Positions 25,338 through 33,615 are shown, counted from the stretch's first letter. The stretch: DNA of 36,405 nucleotides from Erythrobacteraceae bacterium (GCA_947479055.1 CANJYE010000031.1:1-36405); one strand, 5' to 3'. A program made the numbers and translations. The notes: generated from the letters alone by a model not told the origin.

Positions 25338-26270
25338 ATGCACATCGGCCTCAGCCGCCCGCCCACGCCCCCGCCACCACTGCCCGATGTCGATGCCGCC
25401 GTTGTCGCGCGGATCGCCGAGGAGTTGGGGTTCGAATCGATTTTCTACGGCGAGCACCCGATCACCCCGGTCGGCGATCCGGGGCAGAGCGTCCATTCAC
25501 ACGGCGTGCCGTTCTTCCAGGACACGCTGGTAGCGCTGGCCCGCATCTCCGCCGTGACCAGCCGGATCAGGATCGGCAGCGGCATTTTCCTGGTGCCGCA
25601 GCACCATCCGGTGATGCTGGCCAAGCAGCTTTCCAGCCTCGACTTCTACAGCGGCGGGCGGCTGATCATCGGCGCGGGCTTTGGCTGGAGCCGAGTCGAG
25701 TGCGAGGCGATGGGCGGCAATTTCGACCGCCGCTTCGGCCAGACGCGCGAGGCGATCGCCGTGATGAAGCGGCTGTGGTCGCAGGATGTGGCGGAATATG
25801 CGGGCGAGTTCTACAGCTTCCCGCCAGTGATGATGGCACCCAAGCCGCTCCAGAAGCCCTGGCCGCCAGTGCTGCTGCCCGGCCCGATGCTGCACGATGG
25901 CGGGCTGCCCGACCGCGACCGTCACGCCAAGGCGTTCGGGCGGATCGTCGATTATGCCGACGGCTGGATTCCGGGCTTCGTCGGCACGGCCAGCATGGAA
26001 GGCGGGCTTGCCGTGATCGCCAGTGGCCGCGCGATCATGGCCGAACTCTGCGCCGAAAAAGGCCGCGACCCGGCGGAACTGCAAACCACCGTGCTGCTGC
26101 GTACAGAAGTGCATGACGGCGACACCGCCTGGCCGGAACTGGCCAGCCGAGACCTCATCAGGCGCTACGAGGATCTGGCGGTGGAACGGGTGATCGTGAC
26201 CATCCCGACCGTAACCAGCGAAGACCACGCGCGCGAAGTGCTGGAACGGATGGCGGGGCATTTGCTGTAG
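25338..26270 (+). CDS. LLM class flavin-dependent oxidoreductase
   Basis: A 310-residue bacterial luciferase-like (LLM) protein, TIM-barrel fold using FMN or F420. The motif IGSGIFLVPQHHPVMLAKQLSSLD and the following YSGGRLIIGAGFGW are the family core; ESIFYGEHPI near residue 33 is the N-terminal part. The TIGR-type F420-dependent group has this form, but a sphingomonad source makes FMN possible too. The PPTPPPPLPDV segment near the start is unusual, and it may bend the N-terminal strand. It lies 16 bases after the SDR stop, so the two form an operon. Substrate not known. Confidence 0.9.
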   Translation: MHIGLSRPPTPPPPLPDVDAAVVARIAEELGFESIFYGEHPITPVGDPGQSVHSHGVPFFQDTLVALARISAVTSRIRIGSGIFLVPQHHPVMLAKQLSSLDFYSGGRLIIGAGFGWSRVECEAMGGNFDRRFGQTREAIAVMKRLWSQDVAEYAGEFYSFPPVMMAPKPLQKPWPPVLLPGPMLHDGGLPDRDRHAKAFGRIVDYADGWIPGFVGTASMEGGLAVIASGRAIMAELCAEKGRDPAELQTTVLLRTEVHDGDTAWPELASRDLIRRYEDLAVERVIVTIPTVTSEDHAREVLERMAGHLL

Positions 26271-26701
26271 GTCGGCGTGGATCAGCGAGGGATTACGTCC
26301 GGTGGCGCGATGAATGACTGAAAGTGGTCCGTCCGAACACGACGACCAAGCGGACATGGTGGCCAGGGGTATTGGAGCCAAGCCGCCAAGCGGATCGTAT
26401 AGCTTGGATGCAGGATATGGGAACCATGCCACCTCTTTATGCGCCGTAAGGCCGCGATCGGAGAAAAGTGAACATCACTTCGACAGCACCCGCGCCGAAG
26501 CCCGTCCGGCCATCATCAAAAAGACGAAGGGGTTAAGCGACAGACGATCGAATATCGGCGCTTGCAACACCGCAAGCCCGCCGCTTAACGTCAACGCCGA
26601 AACGAGGCCCGCACTCCGCCAAGCTAAGCCGCGAGGTGCGCCCAATGTTCTGGCGACTGATAACGGCACCCTTCTGTAAAGAACTGATCCTGGAGTAAAT
26701 T
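26271..26701. other. 431-base gap without a supported gene
   Basis: Between the two LLM genes, no open frame has good codon use or a known domain. The longest frame, about 120 codons at 26314-26679, has biased composition with no recognised motif and no clear ribosome site. One frame reads as a short C-terminal-like piece, DEGVKRQTIEYRRLQH, near 26526-26573, that could be decayed coding sequence, possibly from an insertion element, but I cannot confirm this. Base use is less GC-biased than in the core genes. Confidence 0.4.
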
Positions 26702-28084
26702 ATGCGCCAGCACATGGTGTTCAACCTGTTCCTTATGGATACGCCGTCACACCTGTTCCCCGGAACATGGCGCCATCCGGATGCGCGCATTGTCCAATAT
26801 AATGACCTTGACCTTTGGGTGGACCTTGCCAAGCTGGCCGAGCGGGGCAAGCTTGACGCCATTTTCCTGGCCGATGCTTTCGGATTGCATGAGGAACAGA
26901 ACGGCTCATGGGATGGGCTGATCCGCAATGCCGTCATGTTCCCTACCGCCGATCCCAATATGCTGGTTTCGGCAATGGCGGCGGCCACGGAAAACCTCGG
27001 ATTTATCGTCACCAATTCCGTCTTGCAGCACCACCCCTTCCAATTTGCCCGGGCAGCTTCGACGCTGGACCATCTGACCAAGGGACGTTTTGCATGGAAT
27101 ATCGTCACTACCGCCTCGAGCCATGCCTCGCGAAGCATGGGGCTGGAGGCGATGACGGACCATGACGAACGGTATCGATGGGCCGAAGAGTACATCGACG
27201 TCGTCTACAAGCTGTGGGAAGGCAGTTGGGAGGATGGCGCAGTCGTCTGCGACTATGAGCGCAACATTTACACCGACCCGGCAAAGGTTCATAAGATCAA
27301 TCACTCCGGCACGCGCTATTCGGTCGAGGGGCCGCATTTGGCCGAGCCCTCGCCACAGCGGACACCGGTGCTGTTTCAAGCGGGTTCTTCTCCAGCCGGT
27401 TCGGCCTTTGCTGCCCGCCATGCCGAGGGCATATTCATGCTTTCCGGATCGGTAGAAGCATCTGGAAAGCGGATTAGGGAAACGCGCGCGGCGGCGGTTG
27501 CCGCAGGCCGTAGGGCGGAGGACTTGCAGTTTGTTGAGGGAATGAGTTTCGTCGTCGGGTCGACAGAAGAGGAGGCACTGCGCAAGGAAGCTGATATCGA
27601 AGGCTACCTCAGCCTGGAAGCGGAAGCCATCATGCGCGGTTCGGCAACCGGTCTGGATTTGCTGAAGTTGTCACCTGACACCCCACTGGCCGATATCATC
27701 GAGGATGCGCCCGGCGGACGGGGCACTATCCAGATGGTGATCGATTCCGTGAAAAATCGGGTCGCGACAGTGCGAGACATGTTCGCATTTTCCAGTCGCC
27801 AATGGCGTGCAGTCGGGACGCCAGAGATGATTGCCGACCGCATTCAAGAGTATCAGGCTGCCGGTGTGGACGGGATCAACGTAGCGTATACGGTTTTCCC
27901 GAGCAGCTATATCGACTTTGTGGACCACGTTGTGCCTGAACTTCAGCGGCGCGGTATCATGCAAAAGGAATATAGTCCTGGTACGTTACGGGAGAAGCTC
28001 TTTCCGGGGAATGGACCGTTCCTCGCAGACCGTCATCCCGCTCGCAGATATCACCGGGCCATGGCGTCTGGTCCCGGCATGTGA
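26702..28084 (+). CDS. DszA/NtaA-family FMN-dependent monooxygenase
   Basis: A 460-residue LLM-superfamily monooxygenase of the NtaA/SnaA/DszA type, which uses reduced FMN from a separate reductase to oxidise sulfones, chelators or similar substrates. Family blocks: HLFPGTWRHPDA near residue 20, LAERGKLDAIFLADAFG near 45, HHPFQFARAASTLDHLTKGRFAWNIVTT near 105-135, RYRWAEEYIDVVYKLWEGSWEDGAV, and VLFQAGSSPAGSAFAARHAEGIF. The C-terminal VPELQRRGIMQKEYSPGTLREKL also fits DszA relatives. TGGAG before ATG 26702 is a fair ribosome site. Codons such as aat, att and ttg are commoner than in neighbours, suggesting separate acquisition. No FMN reductase partner is visible. The last 25 residues are variable. 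Confidence 0.92.
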   Translation: MRQHMVFNLFLMDTPSHLFPGTWRHPDARIVQYNDLDLWVDLAKLAERGKLDAIFLADAFGLHEEQNGSWDGLIRNAVMFPTADPNMLVSAMAAATENLGFIVTNSVLQHHPFQFARAASTLDHLTKGRFAWNIVTTASSHASRSMGLEAMTDHDERYRWAEEYIDVVYKLWEGSWEDGAVVCDYERNIYTDPAKVHKINHSGTRYSVEGPHLAEPSPQRTPVLFQAGSSPAGSAFAARHAEGIFMLSGSVEASGKRIRETRAAAVAAGRRAEDLQFVEGMSFVVGSTEEEALRKEADIEGYLSLEAEAIMRGSATGLDLLKLSPDTPLADIIEDAPGGRGTIQMVIDSVKNRVATVRDMFAFSSRQWRAVGTPEMIADRIQEYQAAGVDGINVAYTVFPSSYIDFVDHVVPELQRRGIMQKEYSPGTLREKLFPGNGPFLADRHPARRYHRAMASGPGM

Positions 28085-28212
28085 TGGTAAAGCTAGTGTC
28101 AGGTGACGCTGGTCTTTGAAGGTGCCATCACTGTTGTTTCCGCTTCCCATAAATAGTCCGCCCTTCAGGCCAGCGGGACTGGCACCCGAAACCTCAGGTC
28201 CACTGCCACCCC

Positions 28213-29034
28213 TCACCCCCGCTGCTTTTGCGGCTCATCCCCGCAATTGGTGGCGACGCCACCATCGACCGGGATGATCGTGCCGGTGACGAACGCCCCG
28301 CCCAGCCCGCACAGGAACAGCATCGCCCCGGCGATGTCGGAGGCATTGCCCCAGCGCTTGAGCGGGACCATGTCGCGCACCACTTCGTAAGCCGTCTCGT
28401 CGGGGGTGGCGAGCTTCATCATCCGGCTGTCGAACGGCCCGGGCGAGATCGCGTTGACCGTGATGTTGTGCCCGGCCAGTTCGCGCGCCAGCACACGGGT
28501 GAGGTGATGGATCGAGGCCTTGGAGGCCGAATAGGAAAAGGCGTTGTTGCCCAGCGGCAGGATGCCCGAACTGGACCCGGTGTTGATCACGCGGGCCGGA
28601 TCGTCCGGCCTGCCGCCCCTTTCCAGCAGCGGCAGCAATTCCTGGCACAGCGCGAAAGGCGCGGTCACATTGAGCGCGAACACGCTTTCCCACGATTTGT
28701 AGGGCACCTTGCCAAAGGGGGCGCCCCAGTTGCGCCCGGCGTTGTTGACCAGGATCGACAGCGCATCCCAGCGTTGTTCGATCTGGCGGCACAGCGCGAG
28801 GAGCTGCTCCTCCTTCGACAGGTCGGCGAGGATCGCGTCGGCCTTGCCGCTGCCGCCCAGCGCGTTGAGCCGCTCCACCGCCGCCACGCATTCCGCCTCC
28901 TTGCGTGCGGTGATGATCACATCGGCCCCGGCCATCACCAGCGCTTCGGCCATCATCAGGCCGATGCCGCTGCTCCCGCCGGTGACCAGCGCGGTACGCC
29001 CTTCAAGGGAAAACAGGTTCTCGAGGTAATTCAT
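28213..29034 (-). CDS. SDR family oxidoreductase
   Basis: A 273-residue classical SDR. The fold begins FSLEGRTALVTGGSSGIG (cofactor loop TGGSSGIG), NNAG is at LSILVNNAGRNWG, the catalytic serine lies in NTGSSSGIL, YSASK supplies the Tyr-Lys pair and the end is GTIIPVDGG. This form is close to gluconate 5-dehydrogenase/3-oxoacyl-ACP reductase relatives and to steroid or aromatic catabolic SDRs. GGGAGAG precedes ATG 29034. It is convergent with the DszA-like gene and divergent from the secreted Gly/Tyr-rich protein. The 128 bases between 28085 and 28212 hold nothing that I can identify. Confidence 0.92.
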   Translation of the reverse strand: MNYLENLFSLEGRTALVTGGSSGIGLMMAEALVMAGADVIITARKEAECVAAVERLNALGGSGKADAILADLSKEEQLLALCRQIEQRWDALSILVNNAGRNWGAPFGKVPYKSWESVFALNVTAPFALCQELLPLLERGGRPDDPARVINTGSSSGILPLGNNAFSYSASKASIHHLTRVLARELAGHNITVNAISPGPFDSRMMKLATPDETAYEVVRDMVPLKRWGNASDIAGAMLFLCGLGGAFVTGTIIPVDGGVATNCGDEPQKQRG

Positions 29035-29405
29035 GTTCGCTCTCCCGGCCATGCCGCCTGCTGCGCGGTCATCAGTGCAGTCTGGCATGATCGGGGCGAT
29101 TGGCAATCCGGCAATGGCAGCGGGCTTTACGCTTTCCTACAGCGCCTGCGCCCGGCTATCCGGAGCGGATGAAGCCGCACCCCGCCTCGCTCCATCCCAC
29201 CCCGCGCCTGTGCAGGAACGGGCATGGCGCGGCCCCGGCCAGGGCGGGCTGGAAATTTTGATTGGACTGTGTCAACCTTGTCAACCTGTTCATATTCGAG
29301 GGCAGAAGGGTTAACGAAAGGTTCAGCCGCGCTCTGGCTATATGGCCCCATCACGCGACTCGCCTCGCCCTCATGGCAGCGAGCAAGGGCAAGGGAGATA
29401 CGAGC
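29035..29405. promoter_or_regulatory. 371-base divergent intergenic region
   Basis: The region separates the minus-strand SDR from the secreted-protein gene. I see no gene in it. The left part is GC-rich; the right part, from about 29250, is AT-rich and holds a tandem 9-base repeat, GGGTTAACGAAAGGTTC near 29307 and a CTGGCTATAT near 29333 that could be a -10 element for the rightward gene. Start sites cannot be fixed by eye. Confidence 0.35.
29270..29287. repeat. Tandem 9-base repeat (TGTCAACCT twice)
   Basis: TGTCAACCT at 29270-29278 is repeated exactly at 29279-29287. Read on the minus strand it gives two TTGACA boxes 9 bases apart, each identical to the ideal -35 hexamer. It could be a protein-binding site or promoter part for either flanking gene, or chance. 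Confidence 0.6.
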
Positions 29406-29870
29406 ATGTTCAGGAATTTCCGCAAGGCCGCGATCGGCACCGCACTCGCCGCCGCCACGCTGCTCGCCGCTACTCCCGCCGAAGCGCGCGACCGCTATCG
29501 CCACGGCGGCGGGGGCGACGATGCCGCCATCGCCATCGGCGCGGGGATCGTCGGGATCGCCATCGGCGCCGCGATCGCTTCGGACAACGACGATCACCAT
29601 GATCGCCGCTACTACCGCGACGGCTATAGCGACGATTATTATGGCGGCGGATACTATGGCGGCGGCTATTACGGCTACGCCGATCCCAATCCGCGCGGCT
29701 ATTATTATCGCAGCAATCCGCGCTATCGCGGCTATGACCGCGATTATCGCTATGACCGGCGCGATTACCGCCATTATCGCGGCGGCTACGGCGGCGGCTA
29801 TCGCCACCACGACCATGACGGCGACTATTATTATCGCGGCGATGGCTACCGCGGCCACCACGGCCGCTGA
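29406..29870 (+). CDS. Secreted Gly/Tyr/Arg/His-rich low-complexity protein
   Basis: A 154-residue protein. The signal peptide MFRNFRKAAIGTALAAATLL ends AEA at residue 27. Next comes a glycine-zipper-like hydrophobic stretch (AIAIGAGIVGIAIGAAIA, about 39-56), then an Asp/His segment, then a tail dominated by Tyr, Gly, Arg and His, for example YYGGGYYGGGYYGY. Similar small exported proteins are common in sphingomonads, but their role is unknown; cell envelope or metal-binding roles are possible from composition only. Start ATG 29406 follows AAGGGAGA. The alternate frames of this repetitive gene give shadow reading frames, but only this one has a signal peptide. Confidence 0.78.
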   Translation: MFRNFRKAAIGTALAAATLLAATPAEARDRYRHGGGGDDAAIAIGAGIVGIAIGAAIASDNDDHHDRRYYRDGYSDDYYGGGYYGGGYYGYADPNPRGYYYRSNPRYRGYDRDYRYDRRDYRHYRGGYGGGYRHHDHDGDYYYRGDGYRGHHGR

Positions 29871-29881
29871 CCCCTTCGGCG

Positions 29882-29905
29882 GGGGTGGGGCCTAGGCCTC
29901 ACCCC
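29882..29905. terminator. Compact inverted repeat at a convergent gene end
   Basis: GGGGTGGGGCC (29882-29892) pairs with GGCCTCACCCC (29895-29905) with one G-T wobble and a two-base loop. It overlaps the stop of the minus-strand thioesterase gene and follows the secreted-protein stop by 12 bases, so it may be a shared transcript end. No T-run follows. Confidence 0.4.
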
Positions 29906-30303
29906 TCGCGGGGGCGGATCAGCAGGGTCATGTTGGCAGCAGCGACCGGCTTTGAACGATCCGTGTTCCAGGCTTCTACCAGCAAGCTGGCGGAGCGCCC
30001 GCCCATCTTGACGATCTGCGCCTGAGCGAAGCTCTCGATCGACAGGCCGGGCCGCAGATAATCGACCGTTGTCGACAGCACTTCGGCCGTCAACGGCGGC
30101 GATCCTTCTGCTTCCCGCTGATCCAGCGCAGCGCGGAGGCAAGCGAAACCCGCAGCCTCCAGCAGCGAGGCCACCGCGCCCCCGTGCATCACCCCTTCAC
30201 GGCCGATCGAGGTCGCCCCCGGCACGAAGGTGCAATAGGCATTGCCATCGGCATCGGTCTCAGTCCGGATACCGAGAAAGGACTGGTAATAGGGCGAGGT
30301 CAT
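29899..30303 (-). CDS. PaaI-family hotdog thioesterase
   Basis: A 134-residue hotdog-fold protein, expected to hydrolyse acyl-CoA thioesters, often of aromatic or ring-cleavage intermediates. The segment GREGVMHGGAVASLLEAAG (about 34-52) contains the HGG of the active site, and the central helix follows. TAEVLSTTVDYLRPG and then SKPVAAANMTLLIRP complete the fold. Length is normal for PaaI. Its start overlaps the stop of the upstream hotdog-like gene by 4 bases, so the two are translationally coupled and followed, on the same strand, by the amidohydrolase gene upstream. Confidence 0.92.
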   Translation of the reverse strand: MTSPYYQSFLGIRTETDADGNAYCTFVPGATSIGREGVMHGGAVASLLEAAGFACLRAALDQREAEGSPPLTAEVLSTTVDYLRPGLSIESFAQAQIVKMGGRSASLLVEAWNTDRSKPVAAANMTLLIRPREG

Positions 30304-30752
30304 TTCTTGAGCTGCCTTACCGACATGTAGGTCCCATTGGCAATCGCCACCGGATCGTCAGGGTCGCCTTCGTGGACAATGGCCTTGACGAAGGAGATGT
30401 CCGGGGTCAACCGGGCGCTGACCCCGCGCACGATCATGTCCCGCTGCGATTCCGGCTGGCGGTAATGGTCCACCCGGAACTGCAGGGTGGGATAAGGAAC
30501 CATCCGCCCAAGAACGTAGAAGGGCAACAAGGCACCGGAGGAATCGAGCAGGCTGTAGATCACGCTCGGCGAGATTTTGCCGCTACCCGGCTCGCCAACC
30601 AGAGCTTCCTTCCAGGGCAGACGGTATTCCAGCCAGCCCTCCCCGGCACCTTCAAAGACCAGCCCCAGTTCCCCGTTGTGCCCGGTGTTGCAAAACACTT
30701 CCTGCATCCGCCCGTAATCTTCGGCGGAAATGCTCTGACTGTTGTAGTCCAT
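30300..30752 (-). CDS. Hotdog-fold thioesterase-like protein without HGG motif
   Basis: A 150-residue protein. The run WLEYRLPWKEALVGEP then GSGKISPSVIYSLLDSSGALL lines up with PaaI-like hotdog proteins, where the second part reads about GVLHGGVVTALLDHVGG. Here HGG is replaced by SPS, so the usual catalytic or oxyanion residues are absent, although Asp of LLD is kept. The ending VAIANGTYMSVRQL matches the hotdog C-terminal strand. It may pair with the adjacent intact thioesterase, or bind rather than cleave CoA esters. ATG 30752 shares bases with the amidohydrolase stop (ATGA), so both are one transcript. Confidence 0.75.
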   Translation of the reverse strand: MDYNSQSISAEDYGRMQEVFCNTGHNGELGLVFEGAGEGWLEYRLPWKEALVGEPGSGKISPSVIYSLLDSSGALLPFYVLGRMVPYPTLQFRVDHYRQPESQRDMIVRGVSARLTPDISFVKAIVHEGDPDDPVAIANGTYMSVRQLKK

Positions 30753-31963
30753 CAGGCTGGCACGTTTTCGAGGTGGTAGAGTTCGGTGACATTGCCGCGC
30801 AGGATCAGCTGCTTGTTCTCCGCCGAAAGGCCAGCCGTGTGGCGCGCCAGCATCTGCCTGCTCCACGGCCAGGTCGAATCCGAATGCGGGAAGTCATTAG
30901 CCCACATCAGCCGCTTCGGGTTCATCAGGTCGATCATCCGGAACGCCACGTAATCGTCCTGGAAAGTCAGGTAGATGTTGTCATGGAAATATTCGCTCGG
31001 CAGCTTTTCCATGCTGCCCATCTTCGACCAGAACCTGTGGCGGTTGTAGAAATGGTCGAGCCGGTACATGAAATGCGGTGCCCAGCCAGCATCCGCTTCG
31101 ACGCAGACCACCTTGAGATCGGGGTTGCGTTCAAACGCGCGACCCCAGATCAGGAGCGAGATGTTGTCCTGGTTGGCGCGCAGGATCGTGTGCTGGTTGG
31201 CACCGGTGCGCACTTCGGGGGAGCCGCGCCCTTCGACGGCGACGGCGCTCTTGCCCTTGCCCGAAGTCAGGATGTGGAAGCTGATCGGCAGGTCCATCTC
31301 GACCGAGGCCTTCCACACCGCATCCCAGCGCGGATCGTCATAATCGAAATCGTCGATCGGCGCTTCACCCGGCAGCATCACGCCACGGAAACCGAAGTCC
31401 TTGAAGGTGCGCATGTCAGCCACTACCTGTTCGGGCGATCCGGCGGCAGTCTGACCGATTCCGAACAGCCGGTCCGGCGCATGGCCGCAGAATTCTGACA
31501 ACCAGCGGTTGTAGGCTGTGAAGCAGGCGTGCTTGTAGGCAATGTCGGGATGATTGCACAGGATCATGCCGACCGAGGGATAGATCACCTCGGCCGCCAC
31601 CCCGTCACGGTCCTGGTCGAGCAGGCGGGCGGCCGGATCCCAGCCGCCGCGATGGATTTCGTCGAACTTGGCCTTGTCAAAGGCGATCACCTTAGGATCG
31701 ATCCCGGCAGCCGCGATGATGCCCAGCGGAATTGGCTTGTCGATCCCGTCGACCATGAAGACATGGCCGCCGTTGGGACCGATAACGGCCGTCGGGGCAC
31801 GATCGCGGAAGGCAGGGTCGATATAGTCGATATAGCAATTGGGCGGTTCGGTAATGTGCGAATCCGACGAAATCGGGCGGATGCCGATGTCGGGCGCTTC
31901 TTCTCCCGCATATTGCGAAACGTGCTCTGCAATCGCGCCGCCGCGCGTGGTTTCAGCATCCAT
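30752..31963 (-). CDS. Amidohydrolase family metal-dependent hydrolase
   Basis: A 403-residue TIM-barrel amidohydrolase_2/ACMSD-like protein. It has SSDSHITEPPNCYIDYID near residue 32, typical of the family opening, a middle histidine in LPISFHILTSG, and ANDFPHSDSTWPWSR near the C-terminus, the classic block with the catalytic Asp. Members include decarboxylases and ring-cleavage hydrolases acting on aromatic or cyclic acids. GGGAGAGA before ATG 31963 is a good ribosome site. It is the first gene of a three-gene unit with the two hotdog proteins, fitting degradation of a cyclic acid through CoA esters; this is inferred. Confidence 0.91.
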   Translation of the reverse strand: MDAETTRGGAIAEHVSQYAGEEAPDIGIRPISSDSHITEPPNCYIDYIDPAFRDRAPTAVIGPNGGHVFMVDGIDKPIPLGIIAAAGIDPKVIAFDKAKFDEIHRGGWDPAARLLDQDRDGVAAEVIYPSVGMILCNHPDIAYKHACFTAYNRWLSEFCGHAPDRLFGIGQTAAGSPEQVVADMRTFKDFGFRGVMLPGEAPIDDFDYDDPRWDAVWKASVEMDLPISFHILTSGKGKSAVAVEGRGSPEVRTGANQHTILRANQDNISLLIWGRAFERNPDLKVVCVEADAGWAPHFMYRLDHFYNRHRFWSKMGSMEKLPSEYFHDNIYLTFQDDYVAFRMIDLMNPKRLMWANDFPHSDSTWPWSRQMLARHTAGLSAENKQLILRGNVTELYHLENVPA

Positions 31964-32106
31964 GACAATCTCTCCCGGCGGCCGGACCCTTGTGGCCGAC
32001 ACCATCTGATGGCGGGGAGATTATGCGCAGTCGCCCGCTACGTCCAGCCGGGAGCTTTGCACCAGCGCGCAAAAGGATGACTGGCAACGCACTGGCGGGT
32101 TGGCGG

Positions 32107-32316
32107 CTAATCCTCCAGCTGGAAGCCGACCTTCAGCGTGACCTGGTATTCGATCCCCCGCTCGGGATGGGCATAGCCGCGTGTCGTCACCACTTCGAAC
32201 CAGCGGACATGGCGCAACGTCTTCTGCGCCCGGTCCACCGCCACCTCGATCGCCTTCTCGATCGATTCACCGGAGGTCCCGACAACTTCGCTCAGACTGT
32301 AGACACGTTCGGACAT
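32107..32316 (-). CDS. Dodecin family flavin-binding protein
   Basis: A 69-residue protein. MSERVYSLSEVVGTSGESIEKAIEVAVDRAQKTLRHVRWFEV is the dodecin fold, with the aromatic Trp at the flavin pocket, and the strand YQVTLKVGFQLED ends it. Dodecins form hollow 12-mers that store or buffer flavins or CoA. This suits a cell with many FMN/FAD enzymes like those here. AAGGAG precedes ATG 32316. A 143-base gap upstream of the amidohydrolase gene's start holds no gene. Confidence 0.95.
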   Translation of the reverse strand: MSERVYSLSEVVGTSGESIEKAIEVAVDRAQKTLRHVRWFEVVTTRGYAHPERGIEYQVTLKVGFQLED

Positions 32317-32448
32317 AGCCTGCTCCTTCCCTCGCTTGGCCAGGGCATGCGTTCAACGCCTTGGCTCCACAGGGAATCAACGCTCCAACGGTAAAATCGA
32401 TCCAACAGGCTCGCCTTGTCGCGCGAAGCGCCCTAGAAGCGCCGCGCA

Positions 32449-33615
32449 ATGGAGCTGTCCGACCTTCGCATCGCCCTGTTCAGCGGCAACTACAACTATG
32501 TCCGCGACGGGGCCAACCAGGCCCTGAACCGGCTGGTCGGCTACCTGCTGCGTCATGGCGCTCAAGTGCGCGTCTATGCGCCGACAGTGGAACGGCCGGC
32601 GTTCGAGCCGACCGGCGACCTCGTCGGTCTGCCCTCGATGGCATTCCCGACCCGCGGCGAATACCGGTTTCCGCTCGGCCTTTCGCGCGCGATCCGGGCA
32701 GACATCGCCGGATTTGCGCCCAATGTGCTGCATGTCTCCTCACCAGATGTTTCAGGTCATCGCGCCGTCAGCTGGGCGCGCGAGCGAGGACTGCCGATTC
32801 TCGCATCCGTTCACACTCGGTTTGACACCTATCCCCGCTATTATGGCCTAGGCTTCACCGAACCCCTGCTCACAGCAATCATGCGCCGCTTCTATGTCCG
32901 CTGCGATGCGCTGGTCGCCCCGTCCGAAAGCATGGCCGAAGTCTTGCGGCAGGATCGTATGGGTCGCGACATCGGCATCTGGTCGCGCGGGGTTGACCGC
33001 ACGATCTTTGATCCGTCCTGCCGCGATCCGGCCTGGCGGGCCGGGCTGGGGATAGGCCAAGACGATGTCGCGATCGGCTTTCTCGGGCGGCTGGTGATGG
33101 AAAAGGGGCTCGATGTCTTTGCAGACACCATCACGGCGCTGAAGCAGCGCGGCGTCGCTCACAAGGTGCTGGTGATTGGCGACGGCCCGGCCCGTGGCTG
33201 GCTGGAGCAGCGCCTGCCCGATGCCGCTTTTGCCGGGTTCCAGACCGGTGCCGATCTGGGGCGCGCCACCGCCAGCATGGACGTTCTGTTCAATCCTTCC
33301 ACCACCGAGACGTTCGGCAATGTCACGCTGGAGGCGATGGCGTCTGGCATCCCGGTGGTTGCCGCCGCCGCGACCGGCAGCGAAAGCCTGGTGGCCGATG
33401 GCGTTTCAGGCCGACTCGCCCCGCCGGGCAATGCGGCGCTATTCGCCGATGTGCTGCAAGCCTATGTCGAACAACCCCAACTCCGCCTCGCCCATGGCCA
33501 GGCGGGCGAGCACCGCAGTCGCGCCTTCGACTGGGACCGGATCAACCACACCGTGGCCGAAACCTACCTGCGGCTGGTCAAGGCCAGATCGGCATCGGGG
33601 CGGGCTGGAGGCTGA
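32449..33615 (+). CDS. Glycosyltransferase family 4 (GT-B, MgtA-like mannosyltransferase)
   Basis: A 388-residue GT-B glycosyltransferase. N-terminal RIALFSGNYNYVRDGANQALNRLVGYLL and HVSSPDVSGHRAV, then APSESMAEVLR, the sugar-nucleotide domain IGFLGRLVMEKGLDVFA and the E-x7-E motif ETFGNVTLEAMASGIPVVA. It is close to GDP-mannose-dependent alpha-mannosyltransferases; the lipid or sugar acceptor is unknown, but envelope glycolipid synthesis is likely for this group. No Shine-Dalgarno is clear; a TTGTCGC...CCTAGAAG pattern lies just upstream. It is 9 bases before rarA and divergent from dodecin. Confidence 0.9.
   Translation: MELSDLRIALFSGNYNYVRDGANQALNRLVGYLLRHGAQVRVYAPTVERPAFEPTGDLVGLPSMAFPTRGEYRFPLGLSRAIRADIAGFAPNVLHVSSPDVSGHRAVSWARERGLPILASVHTRFDTYPRYYGLGFTEPLLTAIMRRFYVRCDALVAPSESMAEVLRQDRMGRDIGIWSRGVDRTIFDPSCRDPAWRAGLGIGQDDVAIGFLGRLVMEKGLDVFADTITALKQRGVAHKVLVIGDGPARGWLEQRLPDAAFAGFQTGADLGRATASMDVLFNPSTTETFGNVTLEAMASGIPVVAAAATGSESLVADGVSGRLAPPGNAALFADVLQAYVEQPQLRLAHGQAGEHRSRAFDWDRINHTVAETYLRLVKARSASGRAGG

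Noticed and set aside
26314..26679. 120-codon frame between the two LLM genes
   Set aside because: No ribosome site, no motif, biased composition; reported only as a gap that might hold decayed sequence.
29224..29895. Ala/Ile/Thr-rich long frames on both strands over the secreted repetitive protein
   Set aside because: Periodic Gly/Tyr/His codons create open frames in other phases; only the frame at 29406 has a signal peptide and ribosome site.
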